From Asterochloris sp. CNOR1 (lineage: Eukaryota; Chlorophyta; Trebouxiophyceae; Trebouxiales; Trebouxiaceae): DNA of 64,000 bases. How positions within the stretch are numbered: position 1 is the first letter of the stretch; each line of letters begins with the position of its first letter. The position numbers were made by a program, and so were the translations under genes. The DNA is taken from assembly GCA_963969365.1 (NCBI GenBank), contig OZ017760.1:310001-374000 (forward strand). Reading direction: 5' to 3'. The notes under the pieces were generated by a model that saw nothing but the letters and a program-made list of their open reading frames with translations, did not search any database and was not told where the DNA came from. This document shows, in pieces, positions 22,536-33,817 of the stretch.

Positions 22536-25500
22536 CCAGCAGACAATGGAGGCAGCCACCATAAGCAGAGCACCACACACCTGCACAGAGGCCTGTGCCA
22601 GCAGCCAACCGGCTGGGGGCCTTGACACACTGGCTCCTTGCAAAACGTTGCGCTCCACTCACGCCCAAGACCTCCAAGCCTCTGGCCAGTGGGTGTGTCA
22701 GGCCAGGAGGCACCAGGGCTTGCCGGTGCCGCTTAGCGGCCTGGGCTGGCAGTTACTTTTCGCGGCAGCGCTGTGCCCTGGCCAACATACAAAAGCAGGG
22801 TGCTTTCTGTACAGTCCTTACTTCCTGCAGTGCATGAGCTCAGTCCAAAGACTGGGCTGCAGCTGGCCCGAGAGGCAATCGTTCATCGCATGGCACTGGG
22901 ATAATGTTTGAAGGCATGGCCTTGCATCCAGTCAAAGCCTGGCAACTTCTCAGACGCCTCCCAAGCAGTTACTAGGGCCAGATCCACAGGACACCTTCAC
23001 ATGCTGAGATGGTCACAGACCAGAGATTGCGGTGATTGTCCAGCAGGATATGCAGGACCCACCTCCAGGGAGCCCTCGCCCATCTATCGTTGTCGCCAAG
23101 GGCCAGGCGCACTTCCTGGAGACTTCTGGGCAGGCTTGCCTAACTTTGGCGACCCAAGCTCAACTGCTAGTACACTCACTGCAGACAAGTGGGTGCATCC
23201 ACAAGGTGCAAATACCTGGAGGGGAATCTGGAAGCAAAGTCTTTTTCCCAACTCGTGTGTCGTTGCTGTCGTGTTGGGCAGACCTGACATCTGTGGAGGC
23301 CTACCACATCAGATCTGCGCTACGCACAGTGGTTACATTGACTTCAGGCCACCTGAAGCATGCCAGGTCTGGTGCCCTTCAGCAGATTTCGACAGCTCGA
23401 CAGGGCAGCACACATACCTGATGCAGCCAGCTTCCCAAACATGAGCATTTGTACCAGGCCAATGCCGATGTTGGCAGCCCTGTGCAGGGGTCTGTTAGCG
23501 CAGAGCATGAAACCAGGGACATGCAGGGCTGCTGCAGACTTGAGGCTGTCCATCAACAACATCATGCTGTCTTGTCTCCTAGTGCATGCCTGGCCAGCAC
23601 TGAGTTACGACTTCTCTCTTCGCGGCACCACAGATAATTGGCGCAGCTGGCTTGGCACTTGGGGATGGCAATGGCGACCAGCAATGCCAGAAATCTGAAG
23701 AAAGGCTGCAGCGGCCTCAGCAACCTGCTGAAGGCCCAAGCTAGGCTGCTGAACACAGCGAGCTGCTGCCCTGATGCATGGCGATCCTATTAGTCCGTCA
23801 TTCGTGGGCATCTGCAGACCATATCGGGCTCATTGGCTTCAGGTCACTGTCACAGATATGACTGGGCAACAGATCCAGGATTGGTGAAGCAGGTGTAGCA
23901 CCAGCAGAACAACAGCTTGTATCGACATTGCCTGGTCGTGGGCAGGCCTTTCATAGTGAGACTGGCTTTACATTGCACTACATCATGTCTAAAGGCAGCT
24001 GACTGGAATTACATGTTGACATTGTACACGGTGAAGCAAATGTGCTCAGTAGTATCCAATGGTCTGCAGCAGCCATGCACCCCAGCCTGCAGCAAAATGA
24101 GGACTGCTGGAGCTGTCAGGCGGGGTGGTTCCTCTGAGAGGAGCTCTGCGAGGCAGCACAGTGGTATTGGTGGGCAGTGGGCTTTTGTGGACGCAGCTTT
24201 GAGAGCTTCTAGCTTTTGCTGGCAGCCAGTTGAGGCCTTGTGGCAACTCAGCAGCATTGTCTAGCAGGCAATCTCCTGATGCTCAGCAAGGACACAACTG
24301 CAGCCAAGAGCCAGTCTGCCCAGGGCCTGGTCTCTGTATGTCAGGCTACACTGCTGACTTTGTAGCAGGGATCGTAACAGCAAGGCTGCAAGCCAGGAGT
24401 GCACTGCACAGCATGAGCATTGTTTGTTCAGAAGATGACTTGCTCACCGACAAAGAGCTTCTGGCGTTTGCCAGCAGCCACGTCCTCCAGGGGCCAAGTC
24501 ACTGTGTGCAGGTAGCGCTTTAGCGCAGGCTTCACAAGAAGGGTTGGACAGGCTTGGGGATCTTTACGACTTCTGCACAGCAGCAATGACAGAGCGCAGA
24601 TCAGCCCTGGCCTGGTCGGGCTTGGGTGAATGATGACGCCTGCATGGTTGCGACGAACTCACCAGACATCCACTGTGTCTGCATGTTCTCATCCATTGGC
24701 CTGAGGATCCAGGCAAACTCTGAAAGGTGTACGTCCTTCTTCACCTCAGCCATCAGCTGCCGGCAGCACGAGACTGGGGTCAAGGCAGACGGTGAGGAGA
24801 TTCTGCTGCCTCAAGTTGGTGTAGGGCAGAAGCTGCAGAGACTTGGGGCTGCCCTAAGCCAGGCAGGAGACTGTACCCATAAACAGCAGGCTTGTCCAGC
24901 AGCTGGTAGTATCTTGCGGGAACAAGCAGACAAGCTGCGCGCCTGGCCAGAGCAGCGAGCACCACAAGGCTGAGGAATGCGCCCCAGGGTCAGACAGCTT
25001 CATGTCATGGGGGCCATCTGATATTGTCAAGACATGTAAACCATCAGGCCGAAGGGGACGTCAAGTATTACCCCAGACTAGCACTATCCGGTAGCAGGAG
25101 CCGGTGCTCCTGCTAGCATGGGAGTAATGGAAAAGGTGCCAGGTGTTGGGACTCACTGGTGCCACTTCCTTTTCGCTGAAGTGCTGGCGCAGCAAGGCCA
25201 GGCCAATGTCCTCCTCTTCCTTCAGGTGTTCCCTCATCTGGCTGGCCGTGCTGCCAAAGGTCGCCTGCAGCGAGCATGTATTTGAGAGCTCAACAACAGA
25301 TGCAACACGTTGCTGACCAACAGTTGCAAAAGGTTTTGTTCTGCAGGCAAACAGCAAAAGAAAATCCGTCACTCTCTCTTGCAGAAGACAGGTGTGCTGT
25401 CAGACTGAAAATGCGTGGCACTGCAGCGGCCTGGCCAAGCCTGGAGGCAGCCCTGAACTTCAAGGAGCTCCAGACAGGAGTGCAGCAAGGCTGGAAGGGA

Positions 25501-27330
25501 CTGCACTGTGACAGACTGGCCAAGCCCCGTGGCAGCTCCCAGCTTCACATGCGCGGTGGGCATTAGAGCAATGCATCTCAGAGCCTGCATGAGCCCAATG
25601 TCCCCAGCAGGTGGTGAAGGCTGGCATCCTTTACCACCTGCCGTGGCCCAGAAAGACAGTGCACTGCTGCTGCTGGCACTGCCGGCTGCATTGCACTGCT
25701 ATTATCTTCTGGCACCCCTGCCGGGCTTGGAGGCCGAAGAGGTACAGCCTCAAGGATGCCTGTACCTAAAGCGATGCAGACGACTAGACTCCAGACTGAG
25801 TCACCTGCAGCTCTGTGACTGTGGCTTTGGCATCCACACCAGGCTTGCCCAGCTCATTGACCAGCTCTTGGCTCCGCAGCAGCTGCTTGCCAAGATCCTT
25901 GTGGTCTGCAAGGTGGGCACAAGAAGCCTGTTGGCAAGCTTGTCAAGCACTGCTTTCCAGCTGCCTCGGACGCTTTGCACGCTGCAGGACATGTGTGTGT
26001 CTCTTGGTGGCAGAGAGACGCTGAGGTGGCTCAACTGGCCATCAAACCAGGAAGCAGGCTGGCATAGCTGTACGGAAGGCAGTCTCACCTGCTGTCAGCT
26101 TTGGTGGCAGCTGCGCCCTCTCCTCGATCTTTGGGAAATACATCTGCAGGCACTGAACCTGCGTCAGCCAATTGGCGGCGCTCAAGTGCCTTTCAACGGC
26201 AGCATGCTCCCTGTCAATTCCCGGCTCACCTGCTCCTCGCGGTCATGGTGAGACTGGGTGTTGTTGACAAAGACGGTGAACCAGTGCTGCATGGCCTTGG
26301 CCTGCCACAGGGGCAGCTCGGTGGCACCTGAGGACAGGCGCCTCTGCACTGCGCCAATGGTGCGCTGAAAGTCGGACATGTCCAGCCTCAGAGCGTCATG
26401 AGACTGCAGGGCACGGGGTGACCCAAAGTGGAAGATGTGCCACAGGCCACTGCAGCAGTGGCGCTGTCAAGTCAGCCATGTCCAGCGTCAGGGCACTGCG
26501 TGACTGCAGAGCATTGATTGGTGAGATGAGGCGTGCAATTGGCCACTGCAGCAATGCTTGCGCGGACAAGTCAACCCGAAGGTCTCATGGGAGTAAGGGT
26601 TGTTAGACTTGCGCAACTGGCTGAAGTTGCTGCAGCTCTTCATGTCAGCCATGTCCAGCCTGACATCGTCAGGGTTACAAGATCAGCTGTGACAGACAAG
26701 CACCACACTACTCTGCCTGCAAGACAGCGTGCAGCGCACGACATTGCCTGCTGTGTCCTGGATGTGTATGCCCCCTTGTGTGCTGAAGTACACTCAGGTC
26801 ATCCTTGGCAGCGTCAGTGCACTGCAGACCAGCATGCCGCAAGCTGACGAGGGTTGCCGCTGGGCAAAAAGTAGGCATCATGTCGCCTTGAGTGCATTCC
26901 AAGATACCGGGCCAGTGCGTGCTGCTTGTAGGGTGCAGGCTGGGGGCTCAGGTGCCTGGGCCGCCCAGGGGGGCTGATCTCCAATTTGTCACAGAGATTC
27001 TTGGGGACAGGCGTACCATCCAGCGCCTGCACACAACTGCTCCCTCACCTTCACCCAGCCACCCATGTTGGCTGTATGGCTCCATTCCTGCTCGCCTCCC
27101 TGGCTCCGAGCTGGGGTTACCTGGCCTTGTTCTGGGCTTGCTGTGGAGCTATCTGGCGTGATGAGGGTGTCTACAGCGTGCATGATGTCGCCTTATGTCT
27201 TTGATGGGGACAGTGTGGTTTATCTTTGAGACCGTGTGAAGTTTTGGTGGGTGACAAATGACATCAAGGGAAAAGAGCCACACCTGGTTCATGAACTTCT
27301 ACAGAAGCTGATTTATACTTATATAGTTGA
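22536..27330 (-). repeat. Segmental repeat unit B (hemerythrin gene plus flanks)
   Basis: Direct tandem copy of units A and C. Start codons of the three genes are 4.9 kb (A to B) and 6.4 kb (B to C) apart. The patch 24717-24965 is almost identical to 19632-19880, including intron sequence, while neighbouring parts differ far more. Confidence 0.85.
24046..27183 (-). CDS. Hemerythrin (HHE) domain protein, copy B
   Basis: Exons are 27183-27049, 26403-26230, 26143-26089, 25905-25805, 25264-25157, 24756-24663, about 24561-24448 and 24086-24046, giving about 273 residues. The start MHAVDTLITPDSST matches copies A and C, and the ATG follows a shared 5' flank. Iron-ligand candidates are intact: SHDALRLDM, HHDREEQMYFP, DHKDL and REHLKEEED. 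As in copy A, the 5' part of exon seven is one base shorter than in copy C, so the frame is kept only with the AG eleven bases downstream of the TGCAG acceptor. The last exon encodes WGAWLLQTIGYY and a stop. No signal peptide is seen and a soluble cytosolic protein is likely. Confidence 0.82.
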
Positions 27331-29229
27331 TGTTGGTGAGGATGTATTAGAGGACAAGCTCCTTGAGGAGCCACATCTCGGGCAGCTGCAGGCACAGGCA
27401 GCCACTTGATGAGAGCCGCGCAGTGGTAAAGGGTGCATCCCGCCAGTGCCTTGCCTGTGGCTGCCTGCTAGGCCGCCCTTGAGTCTCGTCCAGCTGCAGT
27501 GGCAGCCGACCTGCAGATGCCTCCCAAGCCACAACGCAGGATGTGTCTGCTACCGCCTGCAGGAAGGTGACGGGAGTTGTCCAGTGTATAGCACACCACC
27601 AGGGCTGGTTCCTCCACCTGCCCTGCTGCCCAGGGCAGGAGGAGGCTCAGCCAGCGGCCGTTGTCGCCTGCTGCCCTTCTGTTGCAGTGACCGTCATGGG
27701 CAGGTCAATTCACCACACCAGACGTCCTGTTGCGTCCAGGCCCGCTCTTTGCTTAATTGCCTGATGGTCCAGCATTGCAGCTGTGCATGTGCTGCCCACG
27801 CATTTGGGCACAGCGCAGGCTGAGGGAGTGGTTGCCCCTGTCACTCAGAGATGGTGAGGTCTTTGCAGCCAGCAATAGTTTACATATGAGCTGCATCAGG
27901 GGTGTGGGCAACAGTTCACACACAGCAGGTGCACCTGCTGGCACGTCTCCTCAACACGTCTGCTCCTTGGCTGGCAGGGAGCCCCCATCAGATATGAGCT
28001 GAAACACATGCAGGCTGGGTGTCAGCAGATGCCTCTGGCAGTCTCACAACAGCCTGGGCACCCCTCAAAGTGCTGGACTCACTACGGCGCTGATACCACA
28101 GCCCCTCAGCATCTTCAGCATGTTCAAGCAACACAAGATGCATGGTGCCAGGCGGCTCTTGGCGACCCCCCTGCATGATCCTAAAACCCCCTCAAGGAGT
28201 GGCCGGCAGGGGCACAAGGGGCACCAGGCGCTGTCAAAAGTATGCTCCCAAGACCGCTCATGTCCAGCTCACAGGCTGCAGCCAGCAGAGCCTCCCCGCC
28301 TCAGATATCACACTGCAGGCTGCAGACGTGACCCATCACAACTCTTCAGGCTAACAGCACAACTGTCCTGCTAGATGGGCATCTAAGGGCTGCACAGTGA
28401 GATGCTCCGCTTTCTAACTCTTGTTCACCTGGCATCACTGTGCGGAAGAAGAGTTGCCGTGAATGTCCGCTCACAGGCTGCGCAGCCACGCCAACTCCTT
28501 TTCCACAGGGTGCTGACAGATGGATGAGGGTCAGACAGGCGAGCATCTCACTGTGCAGCCCTAGGATGCCCATCTAGCAGGACAGGTGTGCTCCCAGCCT
28601 GAAGAGTTGTGATGGGGCACGCCTGCAGCCTGAAAGGTGCAATCGGGGCCTGGGAGGCTCTGCTGGTTGAAGCACTGGCCAGATCACCCTCTGCTGCAGC
28701 CAGCAGAGCCTCCCAGCCCCAGATCGCCCTTGGAGCTTGCACACAAGGACAGGTTGGACCTTGCGTGGACTTTGACCTTGCCGGTCTAGGAAATGACCGC
28801 CTGTTGGCACACCATGCGGATCCACCTGAGCATGCAGTGCATCAGCAGGGCATGGATGGAGCAAGTGCCATCAGGTGCTGGACTGTGTGGGAGAGCGGGC
28901 GCACACACCAGCTGGCTGTCAAAACGCAATGCAACCCAAGTTGCTGTGTGCAATGAGGTAGTAGCGTTTGCCTTGAAGGACAAGGCCGTAAAAGGTTGTC
29001 GCCTGTGCAATGTTGTCCTGCAGCCCCAACGAGGCACCGCCCTGAAGCTGCCTGCCCTGTGTCTGGCAGGCAGACAGGCCCCCAGGCCTGGCCGCCTTGC
29101 CAACTGCAGTGCTTGTACTGCCTTCTTGACTGCTTGCAGACATGAGCCTTGCCTGGACCTGGGCAGCAGGCACTCAAGGCAAACCACTGGACCCTTGGGG
29201 GGGCTTTGTTGCTTGCCCAGCACGACCAG
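27331..29229. other. Unique spacer between repeat units B and C
   Basis: This 1.9 kb has no counterpart between units A and B. No exon chain was found on either strand. Its main feature is the imperfect inverted repeat at 28281-28670. Confidence 0.45.
28281..28670. repeat. Imperfect inverted repeat, two ~130-bp arms
   Basis: The left arm (28281-28408) contains CCTGCTAGATGGGCATCTAAG and GGCTGCACAGTGAGATGCTC. The right arm (28541-28670) carries the reverse complement, GAGCATCTCACTGTGCAGCC onward. The arms are roughly 85% alike by eye and enclose about 130 bp. The outer start of the left arm (CCAGCAGAGCCTCCC) recurs once more in direct orientation near 28698. It could be a small non-autonomous DNA element or the product of an inverted duplication; no clear target-site duplication was seen. 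Confidence 0.7.
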
Positions 29230-29890
29230 CCCACTACCTGCGCCTGGCCAGCACTCCAGTATGGCTGAGCATGGCTTCCCTCGAGGCAACATCACAGACC
29301 ACTGGCATTGCCTCTGCTGGCTTGGCACTCATGGAGGTCAAATGACATCTAGCAATGCCAGCAAAGTGCTGCAAGGCTGCAGCGGCCTCAGCAACCTGCT
29401 GGAATGCCCAAGTTAGGCTGCTGAAGACAGCGAGCTGCTGTCCTGATGCATGGCGGTCCTGAAATCTGTCAATCATGGGCATTGGCAGGCCGTGCTCATC
29501 GATGCAAGCTTGAGCTTCAGGTCACTGGCATGGATATGACCAAGCAGCAGATTGATTTCAGTTGAAGCAGGTGCAGCCCTAGCAGCACAACAGTTTTGTG
29601 TCAGCATTGCCTGGCCTTGTGCAGGCTATCTCTTTGTGTGACCGGCTTTACATTGGAGTGAAGCACTCAGCCAGCCTTTATCAGCAGTCAACACTTGATC
29701 AGGCTGACAAGGAGCAAAGCAAGAACTACACACAACTCTATATCCAAGAGGTACAGCAACAGAGAGGCAACATCGCACGAAAGATGGCCTGTAAACATAA
29801 GTATCAAGCTTTTGAATTTGGATTGGGCTTTGATAAGGGCCGGGGACTGGATATGAAATGTTGACGCTGGACTTGATGAAGTAATCGGGC

Positions 29891-32800
29891 TCAGTAGTAT
29901 CCAATGGTCTGCAGCAGCCACGCTCCCCAGCCTGCAGCAAGACAAGGGGAGCTGGAGCTCACAGGTGGAGGGGCATAATTGAGAGGAGCTCTGTGAGGAA
30001 GCACAGTGCGGCTGTGCGGTACTGGGGGGCAGTGGGCTTTCGAGAAGGCAGCTCAGAGCGCTTCTGGCGCTTGCTTGCTGGCAGCCAATCTCGGCATTTT
30101 AGCAACAGAGCAGCATTGTCCAGCAGGCAATCAGTTGCTTGTCACACAGGACACAAATGTGGCCGATAGCCAGTCTTCCCAGTTCCTGTCTTCTGTGCGT
30201 CAGGCCACAGTGCTGATGTGCAGAAAGGATTTGGCAGCAAGCTTTTAAACCGACTGGTGGCACCGCACAGCATCTGCATTGTTTGTTCAGTATCAACTTT
30301 ACCCACCAACAGGGTGTTTCTGGCGTTCCCCAGCAGCCACATCCTCCAGGGGCCAAGTCACTGTTCGCAGGTAGCGCTGGAGCGCAGGCTTCACGAGAAG
30401 ATACTGGACAGGCTTGGGGACCCTCGCGACTTCTGCACAGCAGCAATGACAGAGCTAGATTAGCTCTAGATCCATGAGAAGGACCCGGTCAAGCTCGGTT
30501 GCCTCTGCGACTTTTGAAGGGCAGCAGTGCACAAAGCTCATGAGAGCCTTGTGAGGGCCCAAATCAGGCTTAGGCACCTTTGCGTCTTCTGCATGGCATC
30601 AAAGCACAAGGCTATCATTCCAGCACCACACACACTTCAGGCTGCTGGCGCCGGTTTGCCCGACGGCCTGCGGTTGAGGGATGCTTGACGAGTCTTGCAA
30701 GATTCAGGAAGAGCGCTGGCCGCCACCTGCAGGATGGCTGCCCTTCTGGCTCACCGAGGACATTGAGCTCTTCGCCGCATGAACAGCTCTAGGGAAGCAT
30801 GACGGCTCACCAGCACCGTCTTGTCAATGCTGGTTGCTATCTGCCGCCTGCTGGACCTCCTCTTGTGGTTCGCACATCATACTCATCATGTTGCTTCAGG
30901 GCAGGTGGCATGCCTGAGACAACAGACTTTTGCGACAGACTCACCAGACATCCACTGTGTCTGCGTGTTCTCATCCATTGGCCTGAGGATCCAGGCAAAG
31001 TCTGAAAGGTGTGCGTCCTTTACTATCTCAGCCACCATCTGCAGGCAGCACGAGATTGGGATCAATGCAGACAGCGAGGAGGTCCTGCTGCCTCACATTG
31101 ATTGAAACGCTGAAGCTGTGGGGACTTGCTGCCTCAATCCAGGCAGGAGACTTGACCCATCATTAGCAGACTTTCCAAGCAGCTGATTGTGTTTTGCGGG
31201 AACGAGCAGACAAGCTGCAGGCCTGGCCAGTGCAGCGAGCACCACACGCTGAGGAATGCGCAAGGAATGCGCCCAAGGTGCGTGCAGCTTCATGTCGTGG
31301 GGGCCATGTGGTGTTGTCGAGACATGTAAACCATCAGGCCAGAATGGACGTCAAAGATCACTTCGCACAAGCACAATTTGGAAGCAGGAGCTAGTGCTGT
31401 ATTGAGGAGGTGCCAGGTGTTGATACTCACTGGTGCCACTTCCTTCTCGCTGAAGTGCTGGCGCAGCAAGGCCAGGCCAGTGTCCTCCTCTTCCTTCAGG
31501 TGTTCCCTCATTTGGCTAGCCATGCTGCCAAAGGTCTCCTGCAGCAAACAGGTATCACAAAAGCTCAGTAACAGAATGAACACGTTGCGTACTAACAGTT
31601 GCAAGGGGTCTCCTGCGAGCAAGGACGAACAACAATGGTTTGTTTTTGTTCTGCAGCAGACAGGTGTGCTGCTGGACTGAAACCACGTGGCAAGGCCCAT
31701 AGGCAGCCCTCAGTCTCAAGGAGCTCAAGACAGAGTGCTGCCAGACCGGACGGGACCGCACTGTGATGGACTGGCCAAGCCCAGAGGCAGCCCCCCATCC
31801 CCACTCATTCAAAGCGCTGTGGGCATCAAAACGATGTGTCTCCGATCCTGCATGAGCCCAATGTCCTCAGGTAGTGAGGCTTCGTTGAAAATACAACCTG
31901 TCACTGCCAGGAAGACAGTGCACTGCTGCTGGCACTGCCGGCTGCATTGCACTGCTATTGTCTGCTGGCACCCCTGTAGGGGTTGAAGACCAAAGAGGTA
32001 CAGCCTGAAGAACGCCTCTATCTGAAGCGATACGATGTGCTAGACTCTAGACCGGCTCACCTGCAGCTCTGTGATTGTGGCTTTGGCGTCCACACCAGGC
32101 TTGCCCAGCTCAGTGACCAGCTCTTGGCTGCGCAGCAGCAGCTTGACAAGGTCCTTGTGGTCTGCAAGCAGCGCAAAAGAAGCCTGTTATCAAGCCTGTC
32201 GAGCACTGCTTTCCAGCTGCCTTCAACGCATTGCAGGCCGCAAGACGCATGTGTGCCTCTTGCTGGCAGAGAGATGCCTCGGTGGGCCAACTGTCCAGGG
32301 AAGTGGGAAGCCAACTGTCCAGAAAAGCCAGTCTCACCTGCTGTCAGCTTGGGTGGCAGCTGCACCCTCTCCTGCATCTTTGGGAAATATGTCTGCAGGC
32401 ATTGGACTGGCGTCAGCCAACTGGCAGGGTGCAAGCTGCACTCTAAGCGGCAGCATGCTCCCCGTCAATGCAAGGCGGCGGCCAACCCGCTGGGGAGTGA
32501 GGTAGAGTCTGCTGGCATGTTCTGACAGTGGGCGCACCCTTTAAGGGTGAAAGCTGGATCACAAGCACCCGCATTGTTGCAGTGCGTCACATGCAAGTCA
32601 CCCATACAGCAAGCTGAGCTCCGGGCTAGGAGGCACCAGCATTTTGCAGCACACTGAAGCCTTGAGCCCCACACTGGAGGAGGCCCCAGCTCACCTGCTC
32701 CTCATGGTCGTGGTGAGACTTGGTGATGTTGACAAAGACGGTGAACCAGTGCTGCATGGCCTTGGCCTGCCACAGGGGCAGCTCGTCGGCACCTGAGGAC

Positions 32801-33574
32801 AGGCGAGACTGCACTGCGCCGATGGTGCGCTCGAAGTCGGACATGTCCAGCCTCAGAGCGTCATGGGACTGCAGAGCACGAATTGACCCAAAGTGGAAGA
32901 CGTGCCACAGGCCACTGCAGCAGTGGCGCTGCCAAGTCAGCCATGTCCAGCCCTCAGGGCATTCTGTGACTGCAGAGCAGGGATTGCTGAGATGAGACAT
33001 GCAACTGGCTGAAGCTGCTGCCTGAACAGCTCTTCATGTCAGCTATGTGGGCAGCCTGACAGCATCAGAGTGCTGCAGAGCAACAGTATCAGCTGTGACA
33101 GACGAGCACCGCACTAATTTGCGTGGAAGGCAGCGTGGGATTTGGCAGAGCACGGCCCTGCCTGCTGTGTCCTGAATGCATGTGCCCCTGGTATGCTGAG
33201 CTTGATGTCATCAAATGCGCTGCAGATCAGCACACCCAAGCTGACGAGGGTTGCTGCTGGGGGGATAGTGGCAACCATGTGAACTTTAGTGCAGTCAAAA
33301 AGGCCAGGCCAGTGAGTGCTGCTTGTAGGGTGCAGGCTGGGGGCACAGGAGCCTGAGCCGCCAACAGGGGCAGATCTTCAATGTTCCACAGAACAATCTT
33401 GGGGGGAAGTTGTACGATCCTGCACAAATCGTGCTCACTCACCTTGACCCAGCCATCCATATCGGCTGGATGGCTCCATTCCTTCTCGCCCTGACTCTGA
33501 GCTGGGGTCACCTGGCCTTGTTCTGGGCTTCCTGTGGATTTGTCTGGCGTGATGAGGGTGTCCGCAGCGTGCAT
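29891..33574 (-). CDS. Hemerythrin (HHE) domain protein, copy C
   Basis: Exons are 33574-33443, 32868-32695, 32392-32338, 32161-32061, 31538-31431, 31038-30945, 30432-30307 and 29931-29891, all phase-consistent, giving 276 residues. It is the best-preserved copy. A Ser/Gln/Pro-rich leader of ~40 residues precedes the four-helix bundle. Candidate di-iron ligands are the His of SHDALRLDM, the His/Glu of HHDHEEQTYFP (the classic HHxxEE...FP pattern of the family), the His of DHKDL, and His/Asp-Glu of REHLKEEED. A C-terminal part with RYLRTVTWPLEDVAAGE and the end WGAWLLQTIGYY is outside the usual domain and conserved in all copies. The likely role is di-iron O2/NO/iron sensing or storage; the partner is unknown. 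Confidence 0.87.
30385..30610 (-). repeat. Three tandem relatives of the exon-seven head of hemerythrin copy C
   Basis: On the plus strand three successive blocks (about 30396, 30478 and 30553) read GAGAAGATACTGGACAGGCT, GAGAAGGACCCGGTCAAGCT and GAGGGCCCAAATCAGGCTTA. Each is followed by a GACTTCTGCACAGCAG-like acceptor and a gap ending in AAAGCT or AGAGCT. The first is the used exon; the other two lie in the intron upstream of it. A similar extra block lies near 19510-19550 in copy A. Confidence 0.65.
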
Positions 33575-33817
33575 GATGTCTCTGTGTTTCTTCGGTGGAC
33601 GGTGTGCAATGGCTTTGTAATTCTTTGGAAGTTTTAGGGTGACAAATCTTAGGGTGAAAGGAGCTACAGCCCCTTATCATGAAGTTCTGCAGGAAGCTGA
33701 GCTACAAGTGGCTCAACACTTCTGCACATGGCAGCCATGCCTGTTACTCTCTCCCAAACATCCAACGCAAAGCAACTGGACTCTGTTACACCAGACTGTT
33801 TCAACCAACAATCATTT

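Larger units (their letters stand above)
29230..33750 (-). repeat. Segmental repeat unit C (hemerythrin gene plus flanks)
   Basis: Direct tandem copy of units A and B. The shared 3' flank is shorter here: similarity to 18240-18640 and 23570-23900 begins near 29230. Confidence 0.8.

Noticed and set aside
28786-29416. Overlapping long frames on both strands in the B-C spacer
   Set aside because: No splice-compatible neighbours or motif; probably chance openness in GC-rich DNA.
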